A program made the translations under genes and the position numbers. From NCBI RefSeq assembly GCF_001638985.1, contig NW_017265134.1, positions 3,393,800 to 3,457,799 of the forward strand: DNA of 64,000 nt. The letters are read 5' to 3'. The notes under the pieces are model-generated. The model saw only the letters and a program-made list of their open reading frames with translations, was not told the DNA's origin and ran no database searches. This DNA is from Phycomyces blakesleeanus NRRL 1555(-). Its lineage: Eukaryota; Mucoromycota; Mucoromycetes; Mucorales; Phycomycetaceae. Below are positions 1-13,257 of the stretch, one piece after another. The first letter of the stretch is position 1, and every line of letters begins with the position of its first letter.

Positions 1-307
1 AAAATTCAAAAACATATAGATAATAGAAAACCCAAAAACAAGTTGTGACGCCTCTTAAGCCTTTTGGACAAGAGTCCCACCAATAAACCAGAGCTCCGCT
101 CCATACAAACAAAAAATTAAGTCATATTTATTTGAGTATAAAAAAAACGACTTTCTTATTATATAGCGTTCAGGACAGCCTCAAAATTATTTTCCTGTCC
201 TAATTTTGAAATGCCGCATAGTAAAAAATAAAAATAATTCCAACTCAATTTCTTCAAGTAGGATTTCCAAAAAAAAAAGCATTTAATTTAGGGAAAAATA
301 TATTTAA
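1..307. other. AT-rich window edge, no gene assigned
   Basis: No convincing ORF. Around 172-205 the words AGGACAGCC and CCTGTCCT form a short imperfect inverted pair. They resemble the ACAGCC-type words of the inverted repeats near 4.6 and 5.5 kb, so this may be a fragment of the same repeat family. If the ORF beginning at 308 is the last exon of a gene that starts outside the window, its intron would lie here. Confidence 0.3.
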
Positions 308-703
308 GTGCTACTGCTGCGGATGCTCCAAGACAAACTTTACATGTTTCCAACTACTCTTTCATGCAATATCCCACAAAGACAACCATGGCCTAAAACA
401 ACCTGGGATAAAAAGTTAAAACTAATTGATGATCTTGAGCTCAACCTCCGAAGACGCAAAGAAATTAACTTGTCTACGTCGAACAATCTGGATCACGTCG
501 AACCTGCAAGCTCTAATGACGCATCTGAATACATTCAACAAAATCAAAGTGACGCAGACTTGTCTGATGCTATAGAACACGTACTACAATTCAGAGCAGC
601 AAGCGATGGATATGCGTCATATAATAATGTTTCGAATCAATCTCCAGAAACTAATCCCAATGTTTCATCCAATCACGGATTCAATGTAGAGTATCCATAT
701 TGA
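308..703 (+). CDS. Hypothetical protein, possibly the 3' exon of a gene cut by the window edge
   Basis: An open frame of 131 codons. I do not recognise the product. The first ~50 residues include a basic stretch with alternating hydrophobic residues (KKLKLIDDLELNLRRRKE). The rest is polar, rich in Asn, Ser, Gln and acidic residues, like the disordered C-terminal tail of a regulatory protein. The composition is less biased than random AT-rich ORFs nearby, which suggests real coding. A good acceptor-like AG lies just upstream at about 306-307, so the true product may begin outside this window and the ATG at 308 need not be used. No domain or membrane segment is visible. Confidence 0.35.
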   Translation: MLLLRMLQDKLYMFPTTLSCNIPQRQPWPKTTWDKKLKLIDDLELNLRRRKEINLSTSNNLDHVEPASSNDASEYIQQNQSDADLSDAIEHVLQFRAASDGYASYNNVSNQSPETNPNVSSNHGFNVEYPY

Positions 704-966
704 TGAAAAAGAAAAAGAAAATAGTCGAAAACTATTCTGGAATTATGAAAACTCTTTTTATTGGACTTGACACAGAGCCGTTTTTGTTATAAAAGAAGGA
801 AATAAAATATAAAGATATTTAGTGGTAAAGAGTGTATATATAAGCAACAGTATACCATATAGAAAAAAATAGGCGATTTTAGTGAATTGTTGCAAGTTTT
901 CCGGGGTTTAAAGTGTCTTGTTGCTTAGTTGTAATTAAGCACCAATTTCTCTCTCGCTCTCTTTTA

Positions 967-1305
967 CTGTATTTTCACTAATTATTCGCCAACTTTGAAT
1001 AAATTATTCACACATCGGTGAGTAAATTTTCACACATTTGGATTTTATTTTCACATAAAAATTATTTTTAAAATATTGAAAAAAGTGGTTTTTTAACATT
1101 AGAGTGAGGGGAAAAAGTCATAGAAGGACGGATCAGCCTTAACTATTAAACTTCTTGACCTTTTTTTTTTCATAGATTCTTTGGAATATTAGGTGATATT
1201 ATCCTTATGATTTTGTGTGAAAATAAAACTCAAATGTGTGAATTTAATTGGAGGAAATGTGTGAATAATTTATTCAAAGTTGGCGAATAATTAGTGAAAA
1301 TACAG
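967..1305. mobile_element. MITE with ~95 bp terminal inverted repeats and TA target duplication
   Basis: The two ends are near-perfect reverse complements over about 95 bp. The left arm starts CTGTATTTTCACTAATTATT at 967. The right arm ends with its complement at 1305. Each end is flanked by TA (965-966 and 1306-1307), the target duplication typical of Tc1/mariner-type elements. The 339 bp element has no coding capacity. The words TTCACACAT and TTTTCACA recur inside each arm as subterminal repeats. The inner ~150 bp is unique and AT-rich. It lies 25 bp beyond the stop codon of the GH47 gene, so that gene's polyadenylation region probably falls in the element. The match and TA flanks are seen directly; the family name is inferred. 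Confidence 0.85.
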
Positions 1306-1331
1306 TACAGTGATAGATACAATTAACTCGA

Positions 1332-3772
<2,441 letters not shown>

Positions 3773-4607
3773 TGAAAACAGAGTAAAGAATAAACCAGTA
3801 AATAAATATGATACGATAACAAATTGCTTGTTAAAAGATAATAAGCATTAAATAAATAAACCAAAAGATAAAATAAAATGAAAAAAGCAAAATTCAACAT
3901 TTATGGGAAACAAGGAGGAGAGTACCTCCTTTTCTGTTCTTTTTGGGTACAATTAGAATCGAATAGTAAAATACCTCCTTAACTAACTGAAAGTCAAATA
4001 TAATATTACACAAACTTATTTTTTCTTTTAAAAGAAAACTATTTTCTCTTGGCCATGAGCAAAATAACTTAAAAATAATACTTTATTTAACTATAGTATG
4101 CGCTTTAAAGTATAGAAATGTTATTAAAATGAACACCGAGATAGTTTGCTATTTTTTTTTGCTTAAAAGAGACTAAGATCACCCGTAGAAGTAGCATTTC
4201 TGACAGCATGTATTTTCATGCTCAATTTAAAAACTATGCCTTTGCGTTTTAAAAGGGGTTGTTAATTTTTGTTGTTCTCCATCATACAAGGGAAACTACA
4301 CAAAGGAATTACAACGAGATAATTACATAAAGTCAAATAAAATCTCGGCTGTTATTCAGCGCCTATTTCTCGATGTTTTACTAAAATACCTTGCCAGTTT
4401 CTATTTTTTTTTTGGAAATGGTCTTCTTCAGCATAATGGTCTTCTTTAGCACACAACTTATTAATTATCAAACAATTTTTTCCAGATACAAGCATTCAAT
4501 CGAGGGTTTTTAATTTGTTGGTAGCATTTCATGGTTGATGTAGTATCCGGTTTTTTAAATTCATTTGAGCAGACTTCTATATCGTCATGATCATTTTGTT
4601 CACTTAA
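3773..4607. other. AT-rich intergenic stretch upstream of the GH47 gene
   Basis: About 0.8 kb with poly-A and poly-T runs. It includes the likely promoter of the leftward GH47 gene, but no clear TATA element stands out. No conserved coding segment was seen. Confidence 0.5.
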
Positions 4608-5552
4608 AATCAAGGGGAACCTTACGGACAGCCTGGCAAGACAGCCTGGACAGCGTGTATCCTAAGTTTAGGGGGACAGTATTTCTTGATGAGGGGCGAC
4701 ATTTTTATTCTACCGGAACACAAATCGTGACCTTTTTTTCCGGCATGAAATAACTCTATCTGGCTCCTAAGGATACAGAATATTTGAATAAAGACATTCT
4801 TTTGTACTTTTCAGAAAAAGAGCGGACGGAGATTATTTACCAGCTGGTGCTGTCAAACTCTGGGAATATTTAGGTGAAAGAAAGACAAAGACATGATACG
4901 CGCAAGGCTAATAAATAGTAAGATAGCAAACAAGATTGGGTCACAATCTAATGACAACAGCTCCTTATAGTCCTTTTCATAACTGCCTTTTGGTATAGTG
5001 TATTTGTGATTAATCATTATTTCTTTGTTGTCAAGACTAAATTCATGGCTACTAATTGAATATAGAGAATTTGTTTTTCGTATGAGACACCATCTTATTA
5101 GTAAGTTGCTCAAATACAGGCTGTAGTTCTTAAAATAATGAAAGTTAGGTGCTTTGCGAGAGATTAACGAATACAAAGTGTACGGACAAAGTAGAAAAGC
5201 TAATGCGTACAATGACTATATTGTATTTCTTTGAGGGCACATCATTTTGCCCTGAAGGATTCGAGAAAGACGCCGGTCTCCGGACAAATAGTCAGAATTG
5301 ATTAGTCCGGTTAGATAGAAATATCGTACCCCACCAGGAAACGTGGTTACCGCAAGCTTGTTGCAAAGTCTGACCCAACCCAAAAAAAATGTGTATAGCC
5401 ATTAAACTCCTTATTATGAGTGATATCGCATACTTTCAGGCCGTCCAGACCGTCCAGGCTGTCCCGCCAATATGACATTTGTCTAAGCACATGACTAGGT
5501 GACGTAACATACTTTCAGGCTGTCCTTCCAGGCTGTCCGTAAGATTCCTCTT
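4608..5552. mobile_element. Candidate non-autonomous element bounded by ~43 bp imperfect inverted repeats
   Basis: The left arm (about 4608-4655) contains CTTACGGACAGCCTGG followed by a second GACAGCCTGG. The reverse complement of the right arm (about 5508-5552) carries the same CTTACGGACAGCCTGG and a second GACAGCCTG in the same order, with roughly four in five bases matching over ~43 bp. The right arm also has a direct duplication of CATACTTTCAGGC plus TCCAGGCTGTCC at about 5438-5467. The ~0.95 kb interior holds only short ORFs without recognisable domains. No target-site duplication could be fixed, so the element boundaries and class are uncertain. Confidence 0.5.
4853..5212 (-). CDS. Doubtful hypothetical ORF inside the inverted-repeat element
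   Basis: An open frame of 119 codons rich in Leu, Ile, Ser and Tyr, with hydrophobic ends. No domain is recognised. It sits wholly between the inverted repeats at 4.6 and 5.55 kb and could be chance or a relic of element coding. I list it because it is the longest frame there. Confidence 0.15.
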   Translation of the reverse strand: MYALAFLLCPYTLYSLISRKAPNFHYFKNYSLYLSNLLIRWCLIRKTNSLYSISSHEFSLDNKEIMINHKYTIPKGSYEKDYKELLSLDCDPILFAILLFISLARIMSLSFFHLNIPRV

Positions 5553-6121
5553 GAAAAATAGAGAAAAAGAGAATCGTCTACACCTATGTGTTTTTTAAGT
5601 GGTTTTTTCAAAACACGTGATGCTATTAGATACGTGTTTTTTTTTGCAGTTACAAGTATTTATTTCTTGCTTCAAAAATTGTATGTAGAATCATTCCACA
5701 AGACTTGGGCGTATTACTCTGAAATTCTGGCCGAAAAATATACGGTCAGCCAAAATTTTGATCCTTTTGACTTCGAAGAAACCGTGTGGTTGGCGAAGAT
5801 GAAAAATGATCCCTCTTATAATCTTGCGTATCACACATTCTTTATATAATTTATTTTGGCCTTTCATCTTGATAAATGATCTCTTTTACTCTTATTGATC
5901 CTTGTGGTAAATCCAGTTTCTGGAAAGAATTTACAAGATACTTTTTATTCCAAAAATTAAAAAAATCAAGAAAGTCCTTTCAAAGTCTACATTGATAAGA
6001 AGGGTATTTTTATTCATTGATAATAGCCATTTGTTTCATATAATGCCTAGTCTTATTACTTATCAATTTAAAGTTGTCGGTTTAATTGTATAATTGTCTT
6101 ATGCGTATAATGCAGATGTTT
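5553..6121. other. Unassigned AT-rich spacer with one short ORF
   Basis: Between the inverted-repeat element and the transposase remnant. A plus-strand ORF at 5586-5849 (87 codons) has a plausible-looking stretch (HKTWAYYSEILAEKY) but no recognisable family, so I do not call it a gene. The start of the transposon's 3' flank is not defined. Confidence 0.3.
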
Positions 6122-6139
6122 ATTAAAGTAAGCAGCTTA

Positions 6140-7261
6140 CTAGAAGTTTGTCTTGTTATAGCAGCTGATAATTTGGCGCTTAGAGTGTCCACAAAATCCC
6201 TGGAAATCGCTGAGGCATACATTATTACATGCTTCGGCAATTCTTTGGGATAGATTCTCCTCATTCGTCAACCTGTGTCGCTTCATTTTTCCTTCTACAA
6301 GAGCGTAAAATTGCTCAATTGGGTTAAGCTCTGGCGAGTAAGGAGGTAAGTACGTTACTCTATAACCTCTACTCTCAATTTTTCTTATCATTGAATGAGA
6401 CTTATGAATAGTACAGTTATCCATTACAAGATAACTACATATAAGACTCTCATCCATGTTCATGATACCGAGAAGCTCATTCATAAATTTCACAAAACGG
6501 GCAGTAGTTGTACCCTTTGCTATTGGCTTAATGTTTTCGATTGTGGTCCTCTCCTCAACATCGACGTACTCTATGGTAGGCTCTTCGATTATAATATCAC
6601 CTGCCCTTTGGTCTTTGTCTTCTGCAAGCTTTCTTTTTTTTAGGCTTGGCCGTCTTCGATGCTTGAGTTTTTGGGCCTCTTTGCTTTTTAGGTGGTGGTT
6701 TTTTTTATAATAACATGAATAACGCTAGTACAGTGAATAGCACCGATGATGGTGTGGGAGGGAGAACGGGTCTTTCCAATCTCCAGTTGGGCAGTTGTTC
6801 CAAAAGTTAACCTAGCCCAATTACTTCTCATGTTGATGTTAAATCCGGCCTCATCAATAAAGACGCAGCTCTTAGTGTAATCCAGATCTGAGTCTTTCTA
6901 CTTCATGAACCACTCGTATCTTGTCTGTGGAATATTTTTAGAGTTTCTTGCCTTAGGGTCGAAAGTTGGCTTCTTGATGGTAATGAGCACGTTGTTTCTC
7001 AAGTGGTGGTTCATTTGGGACTTCGAGATCTTAAAATTCTCAAACTGTGATGTCAAAGAGTCGGTAAGTCTTTTGGCTCGTAATGGTTTCGAGAACTACG
7101 TTTGGATCACTGACTTCGGTCAACACACCTTCCATCGGATCGAAAACTCTTTCTCCATCTTCATAAAAAATGTGTTCTTCATCATAATAGTTAATATAAG
7201 AGCGAAAAGAACGAATTAGAGCCTTTACATCATTGCCGAGAGTAACTATCAGTAACGCCAA
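6140..7261 (-). pseudogene. Broken Tc1/mariner (IS630-like) DDE transposase
   Basis: Read on the minus strand, scattered frames rebuild the order of a Tc1/mariner transposase. First comes an N-terminal part (7261 to about 7075) and a helix-turn-helix-like region near 7060-6960. The first catalytic Asp is in FIDEAGFN (about 6860), the second in VMDNCTIH (about 6415), and the acidic third residue in PYSPELNPIEQF (about 6325). The copy is not functional. There is a frame change near 7075-7100, an in-frame TAG near 6898-6900 just before the FIDEAGFN block, and another frame change at an A/C run near 6700-6715. The last intact frame is 6493-6140. I could not pair terminal inverted repeats around it. 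The DDE assignment is firm; the finer family is not. Confidence 0.85.
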
Positions 7262-7385
7262 ATTGAGTTAGCCTAAAACGACAATCATTTGCTAAGAAAT
7301 AGCCAATCAATTTCCAGTTAGCGCCAATTATTTTTAGATAACTGCCAATCATTTATCGGAAATCGCCATTTGTTTTTTTAAAACG
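7257..7385. repeat. Degenerate 21-23 bp tandem array next to the transposase remnant
   Basis: Six successive units begin at 7257, 7280, 7302, 7323, 7344 and 7365. Each starts with GCCAA, GACAATC, GCCAATC or GCCATTT and continues with an AT-rich tail ending in AAC, AGC or ATC. Spacing is 23, 22, 21, 21 and 21 bp. The array starts immediately upstream of the transposase frame, where the transposon's 5' terminal region should be, so it may be a subterminal binding-site array. No matching inverted array was found at the other end. Confidence 0.55.
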
Positions 7386-7880
7386 GACAAAATCTACCAG
7401 CCGCACTGAATATTCTTTTTCTTTAAGCAAAAAAAAGAAAATCATTTTGTTAAATATAGATATTTTATACTTCAAATATATACAGTACAAAACAAATGAA
7501 TAAAACATATATATATATATATATATAGTTTTCTAGTGACTGTGATGGCAAACCCCACAGTTGCACTTCTTTCGCTTAAAATTGATTATATTATATACGC
7601 AAAAATATATTTGTAAAAGATCAATATTATTATTATTATTTTTATCATAGACCTTTATCACCGCTATTATTATTAGTATTATTATTAATATTATTCATCT
7701 TTCTCCCTTTCTTTCTTAATTATTTCTTCTTATTCTTTTTTTTAATTATCTACGTTTGACAGCAAATGGAATCTTCTCTTCCAAATGATAATCATCGAGA
7801 TATAACTTATGGTAAACTCATTACAACTGAATCTGTTTACAGATTTTACTTGTACAGCCAAAATAAATAAAAATAAATAA
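7386..7880. other. Promoter region of the Uls1-like gene
   Basis: About 0.5 kb of AT-rich DNA with an (AT)n run near 7510-7527 and ATT-rich microsatellites near 7625-7700. No gene. The leader ends with repeated TAAA units directly before the ATG at 7881; these place stops upstream of that ATG in its frame and support the start. Confidence 0.5.
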
Positions 7881-9722
7881 ATGTATGCTCTTTTTGATGT
7901 AGACATTGATGACTACAATGACAGCGAAGTCCTCGATCTCACCAAATCATTTTCTCCTGATTTAAACAACAACCCTGAAATACAAAACAACCATAATGCT
8001 GCGACTGAAGGAGATGATGAGTCTTCAAAAAGTCTTTTAGAATTCATCAGAGGAGCAGGTCTAAAAGACGAAGATCTTGCTATTTACGATTTGGATTTAA
8101 ACTCATTAAAGGCTCAACGCAGAGAGATTGAAAGAATAGAAGCTGAGACCAGTAGAAAAAGAAAGCTCGAAATGCAACTACCTGCTATTCAATATGAATT
8201 TATCAATCTTGATCAATTTCAACCAAGAGCAACGTCGTCAACATCAGCAGCACCATCCTCCTCTTCGACTTTGGTTTCTCTACCCTCTTTAAATTCAAAG
8301 TTTCCACAATATGTATATCCTCCGCAGCAAGGTCCTTACAGTCAAATGCCCCCATACAATCCCGATCAACAAAATCTACCGTTTCAAAATAAATTATTAA
8401 ATCCGCCTAATTACCAGAATCTCAATCCAAGCCATCCCCTAAAAAGATTATGCCCAGCACCATCAAAAGACAACAACAACAACAACAACAATAATAATAA
8501 TAATTATAACGTCAATAATGGTAATGATTCTAGAAACATAATGAATTCAAAAACATTGCCACCGTTAAATAGCGCTTACAACGTTTTTCCGATGCGCCCG
8601 AACTTGACTCCACCCTCTCGAGTTGAACCACAGGCCGCGCCCTTCATTGATCTAACTGTAGATGAGCCTGCTCCGGCTTCAAGACCAAATTCGGCATCAG
8701 GACAAGACGGTTCAGGACCATCTAGATATCCGTTTTACGACCTATCTAGGAGTCCCTCTCGCCAGAACAGTATCCTCAGCTATTTTAACAGGGCTGGCAG
8801 CTTACCCGATATTCCATTGGACGTTGATGAGTATGAAGAGATGATGCCGTTTGGTCATGATTATTTTGATGACGACGATGAAGACTTGGAGGGCTATGAG
8901 GATGATGAGTATGACTTTGAGCTGTTTCAATCGATTGGGCGAGGAGAGAACTATTCTTTTCCAAGAATTTTTCAAAATGCTAGGGGTCTTGGTATTGGTG
9001 GGGCTAGCGATGTAGGCAGAAAATACAAAGACAGGATGTACAACTACGGTCCTGACGGCTATGATGGCTCTGAAATTGTCATGACGCCTCGATTGACTGA
9101 CGAAGAAACCCAGCGAGAATTGAGAGAGTTGTTAGAGAATGCGTGCAATAACGAGTATGAAGACACCGATATTTCTGAAGACAGGACAGGGCAACCAGAA
9201 AGACTTAGTATTTCCTTGATGGAGCATCAGAAAGTTGGCCTTCAATGGATGAAAAAAATGGAAGCGTCCAAGAATAAAGGTGGAATTCTGTGTGATGATA
9301 TGGGACTTGGAAAGGTAATCTATATAATTTGATTTTTATATTTAAACACTAGTTTGTTGTTGCTTTAGAAAGAGGAGAATTGAAGCGGAGAGGGATCAAT
9401 ACGAGATATACTAACTTACTACTATTGAAATCATTATCATTTGTATTATTATTTTTAGACGGTTCAAGCAATATCGCTAATAGCTGACAATGTTTGTGAG
9501 GATGGTCACAATAGTGACAGCTGGATCTTTGTAAGGAAAGGCAAAAAACAGGAGAATGACGAACGAATTAAGATCAAGGCAACCTTGGTTATCTGCCCTG
9601 TATCTTTAATCACACAATGGGAAAAGGAAGTTCTTACAAAGACAGATCCACCGTTAAAGGTCTACATTTATCATGGTGCAGCCAGAGCAGCTTCTCAAGC
9701 AGAATTGGCTGGTTATGATGGT

Positions 9723-9764
<42 letters not shown>

Positions 9765-10303
9765 TGAAACAAAAACACTTTTTCTTTCTGGAATTATTGA
9801 AACAGGAAGATGTACTAAACTTCACCTATACATATGTGTATACTTTTATATATATTAGTCATTATTACTTCTTATAATGTTGTTTCTGGAGATTTTCCTA
9901 AAAAAGAAGCGAAAGAAACCCGCAAAGAGCAGAAATTCAAACGATCATTGAACAATCTGAAATTCCACAGGTATATTTTATACCTAAAATACTAATAGTT
10001 TTTGTTGCTGTTATTATTGAAGAAATGAAAGGCACGATAGACTTGTATTCTGATACTTATCCCTTTTTCTCTATATGTATACTATTTAGAATTATATTGG
10101 ACGAAGCTCATACCATTAAGAACCGGCGTACACGAATGGCCGAAGCGTGGTAAGTATTATATATATAACCACACTATGAGGTCAAGAAATAAATATAAAA
10201 AAAATATCTTATAAACAAATCAATAGTTATTTGGTCGAAGCAACCTACCGCTGGTGTATGACCGCCACCCCCATACAAAACAATGTCGAAGAGCTGTAAG
10301 TCC

Positions 10304-10338
<35 letters not shown>

Positions 10339-12680
10339 TTTCATATTAATAATTTTCTGTAAATGCATTGTGTTGGGTTGGGTTTTTCATTCAGGTACTC
10401 TCTTATCAAATTCTTAAGAATTCGTCCGTATGAAGAAGCAAAGAAGTTTAAAGAAGAGATCTCAAAGCCATTGAAACGAGGAAGACATGCTGAAGCTCTC
10501 AAGAGGATTCAAATCTTATTAAAAGGTAAAGCAAAAATAAATAAAAAAAATCAATAATATTTCGACTTCTTACACTCTATACATATATAATTTTCATTTA
10601 TCATATAGCTATTTCTTTGAGACGCTCTAAAAAAGCCACTATTAATGGAACGCCAATTCTTAATCTTCCTGAACGCAATGTGCATATGACACACATTGAC
10701 TTTTCGAGTAGTGAAAAAGAATTTTATGAATACATTAATTCAAAAGCACAGGCTCGATTCAACAAACTTGTTGCTGAAGGAACAGTTATGAAGAACTATT
10801 CTTCTGTAAGTATGACATGTATAAATATTATAAAATAAAAATAATTACTAATCTAATAATGTCTTTATAAATAATTATGTATATATGAATGTATGTATAA
10901 TAGGTGTTGGTACTTCTTTTACGTCTTCGTCAAGCATGTCTTCACCCAAAATTGACATTAGAAGATGGCCCAGACAACAAAGAATTGGAAGAACATATGA
11001 GTATGATTGTGAAGGAAATGCGGCCTACAGTTATCAACCGACTTTTGGAGAATGAGTCTAATCTTATTGAGATTATGGTAAGTGATACTAATGATAGCAA
11101 GTAAACAAACAAACAAATAGAATTAATTTTTAATTTCTGTGTGTGTTTGGTACCAATTTATACGTTCATAGTGTCCTATCTGCCTAGATACTCCCGATCA
11201 AGCTCAAATTATCTCAAGTTGTGGTCATATCCTATGCCGTGAATGTCTTTACAGTAAGAATACCAGTTTTGTAGTATAGGCCGAATTAGCAGAAAAAAAC
11301 TACAACAAATAATATTAATAACAATGCTTTTATTTTTGTTCTTGTTTGATTATGTAGATTTATTAAACACTACTGAAGGTGCAATGAAGAAATGCCCAGA
11401 GTGTCGTGGTCAGCTTGTGAAGGACGATGTTGTTACAGTCGATCGATTCCTCAAGGAACATGCGCCCGAAAAATACGAGGAGTTGCTCAAGGATGGATTT
11501 AGTGAAGAGACTCAGCAGAAGGTTCAGGACATGATGATGAGCTCAAAGATCGGCAAGATGATTGAAATCTTGAAACAGACCAAGAAAGATACCAGAGGAA
11601 AGGATAAGACGATCGTGTTCTCTCAATTCACAAGCATGCTGGACACACTCGAAGAGCCATTGGAACAGAACAACTTCAAATATGTGAGATATGATGGAGG
11701 CATGAATGTACGAAAGCGCGCCGAGATTTTGGAGAGATTTACAGAAGATCCAAAGATCACTGTGCTTCTTATTTCAACAAAGTGTGGATCACTTGGTTTA
11801 AATGTGAGTACAATATACATATATATATTCATATAGATTAATGCTGGCTTGTATCAAATATTTTTTTAACCAACCATGTCTTTATTTAATTCTTTTTCTT
11901 ATCCCCATGTATTATAGTTGACTGTTGCTAATCGGTAAGTAATATTGACTTGGAAAAATATCTATAAAAAAGAAAAGAAGACTAAATTGTGCTTATTTCA
12001 ACCCACGTGAAATTGAACAACCCATACATGCATACAGAGTAATTGTAAGTACAGTGTGATTGATGTATATTAAACCCCCATCAGAGTATACAAACCCATC
12101 TCTAATTGAATTCTTCTTTAAATAATAATGACAACGTTTTTAGCTTATGGATATTTGGTGGAATCCTGCATTAGAAAACCAAGCTATTGATCGTGTTCAT
12201 CGTATTGGTCAAACCAAAAATGTCGAGGTTCATCGTATCTTTATTAACGGAACTATTGAAGATCGTATTCTTCAGTTGCAAAAATCAAAACAAGTAAGTA
12301 TTAATCTTTGTTAAATTAATATTGATGTACATAAATGTACATAAAGGTACATAAATGTACGCAAAGGATAAGCATACTACATATTATATCTATTAACACA
12401 CATAGTCTAACCAATATTTTTCTTTTAAAATATCACAACAACACCATAATAGTCGCTTGTCGATGGAGCTTTAGGCGAAGGTACAGGACAGAAATTGGGT
12501 CGATTGGGACTAGAAGATATGATGTACTTGTTCCGCGATGGTCGTATACCGCCATCAATGGGAGGAACTCCTGATTTCATCCTTCCTGCTACCGCTTCCG
12601 GATCCGGCTCCGGCTCAGGTTCTGGTTCTGGTTCTGGTTCTGGTTCTTCCTTGGCTTCTTCTTCTAATAATCCTCAATAA
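7881..12680 (+). CDS. SNF2-family translocase with RING finger, Uls1/Rad5-like
   Basis: Predicted DNA translocase and ubiquitin ligase of the Uls1/Rad5/Rad16 group, nuclear. Model of 1122 aa from 14 exons: 7881-9314, 9459-9720, 9859-9970, 10090-10149, 10227-10295, 10395-10525, 10609-10805, 10904-11077, 11172-11253, 11358-11803, 11918-11934, 12038-12044, 12144-12293, 12453-12680. The disordered N-terminus has two SUMO-interacting-motif candidates (VLDLT near residue 17, FIDLTVDE near 256). Walker A is DDMGLGKT near 478, the DEAH box is ILDEAH, and MTATPIQN follows. A C3HC4 RING (CPICLD, SCGHILCREC, CPEC) is inserted between the two helicase lobes. The C-terminal lobe ends with AIDRVHRIGQT. There is a Ser-Gly tail. 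No HIRAN domain was seen, which favours Uls1 over Rad5. Exons 11 and 12 are 17 and 7 nt. Confidence 0.92.
9725..9761. repeat. (GA)n microsatellite inside an intron
   Basis: A perfect AG run begins four bases inside intron 2 (donor GTAAAGAG) of the Uls1-like gene. Confidence 0.95.
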
Positions 12681-13214
12681 TGCTTTTATTCGTACTACTA
12701 TTATTATCATTGTTCTTTATTCTTTAGAATATCTTTATTTTTTACTTTCATTCAAAAGAAGAAGAAGGTAGAATACAAAAAAAAATATATTCCATCACTT
12801 CCCTCCCCCTCTCTCTCTCTCCCTTTCATCGCTTCTGCATCTACCTCTCCATCTCTCTTTCACTTTTCCTTTACATCGTCCCTTTCCCTTTCCTTTTCCT
12901 TTATTCCTTTATTTGTTCATTTGCCTATATATATATATTCAATCTTTCACAGCTTGCACTCTTTTCTTCTTCATTTTTTTTTATATTATAAATCTTCATT
13001 TTTTTTCTTAATTTGCTTTTCTTATTTTTCTTAAAGACAGGCAGATAAACAAACAAACAAAATTAAATACACAAATATGTAGTCCAATTTTCTATGGTAG
13101 ATATCTTATGTACATGCATATTATTAAGTATGCTCCCCCAAAAAAAACCCGCCAGAGATGTAAACTATACTGATTTTTTTTCTATATATATATGTCATTT
13201 TACTTGTCAAATAA

Positions 13215-13257
<43 letters not shown>

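Noticed and set aside
6000..7385. Repeated word GCCATTTGTTT at about 6027 and 7365 as terminal repeats of the transposon
   Set aside because: The two copies are in direct, not inverted, orientation and are short. They cannot be taken as terminal inverted repeats.
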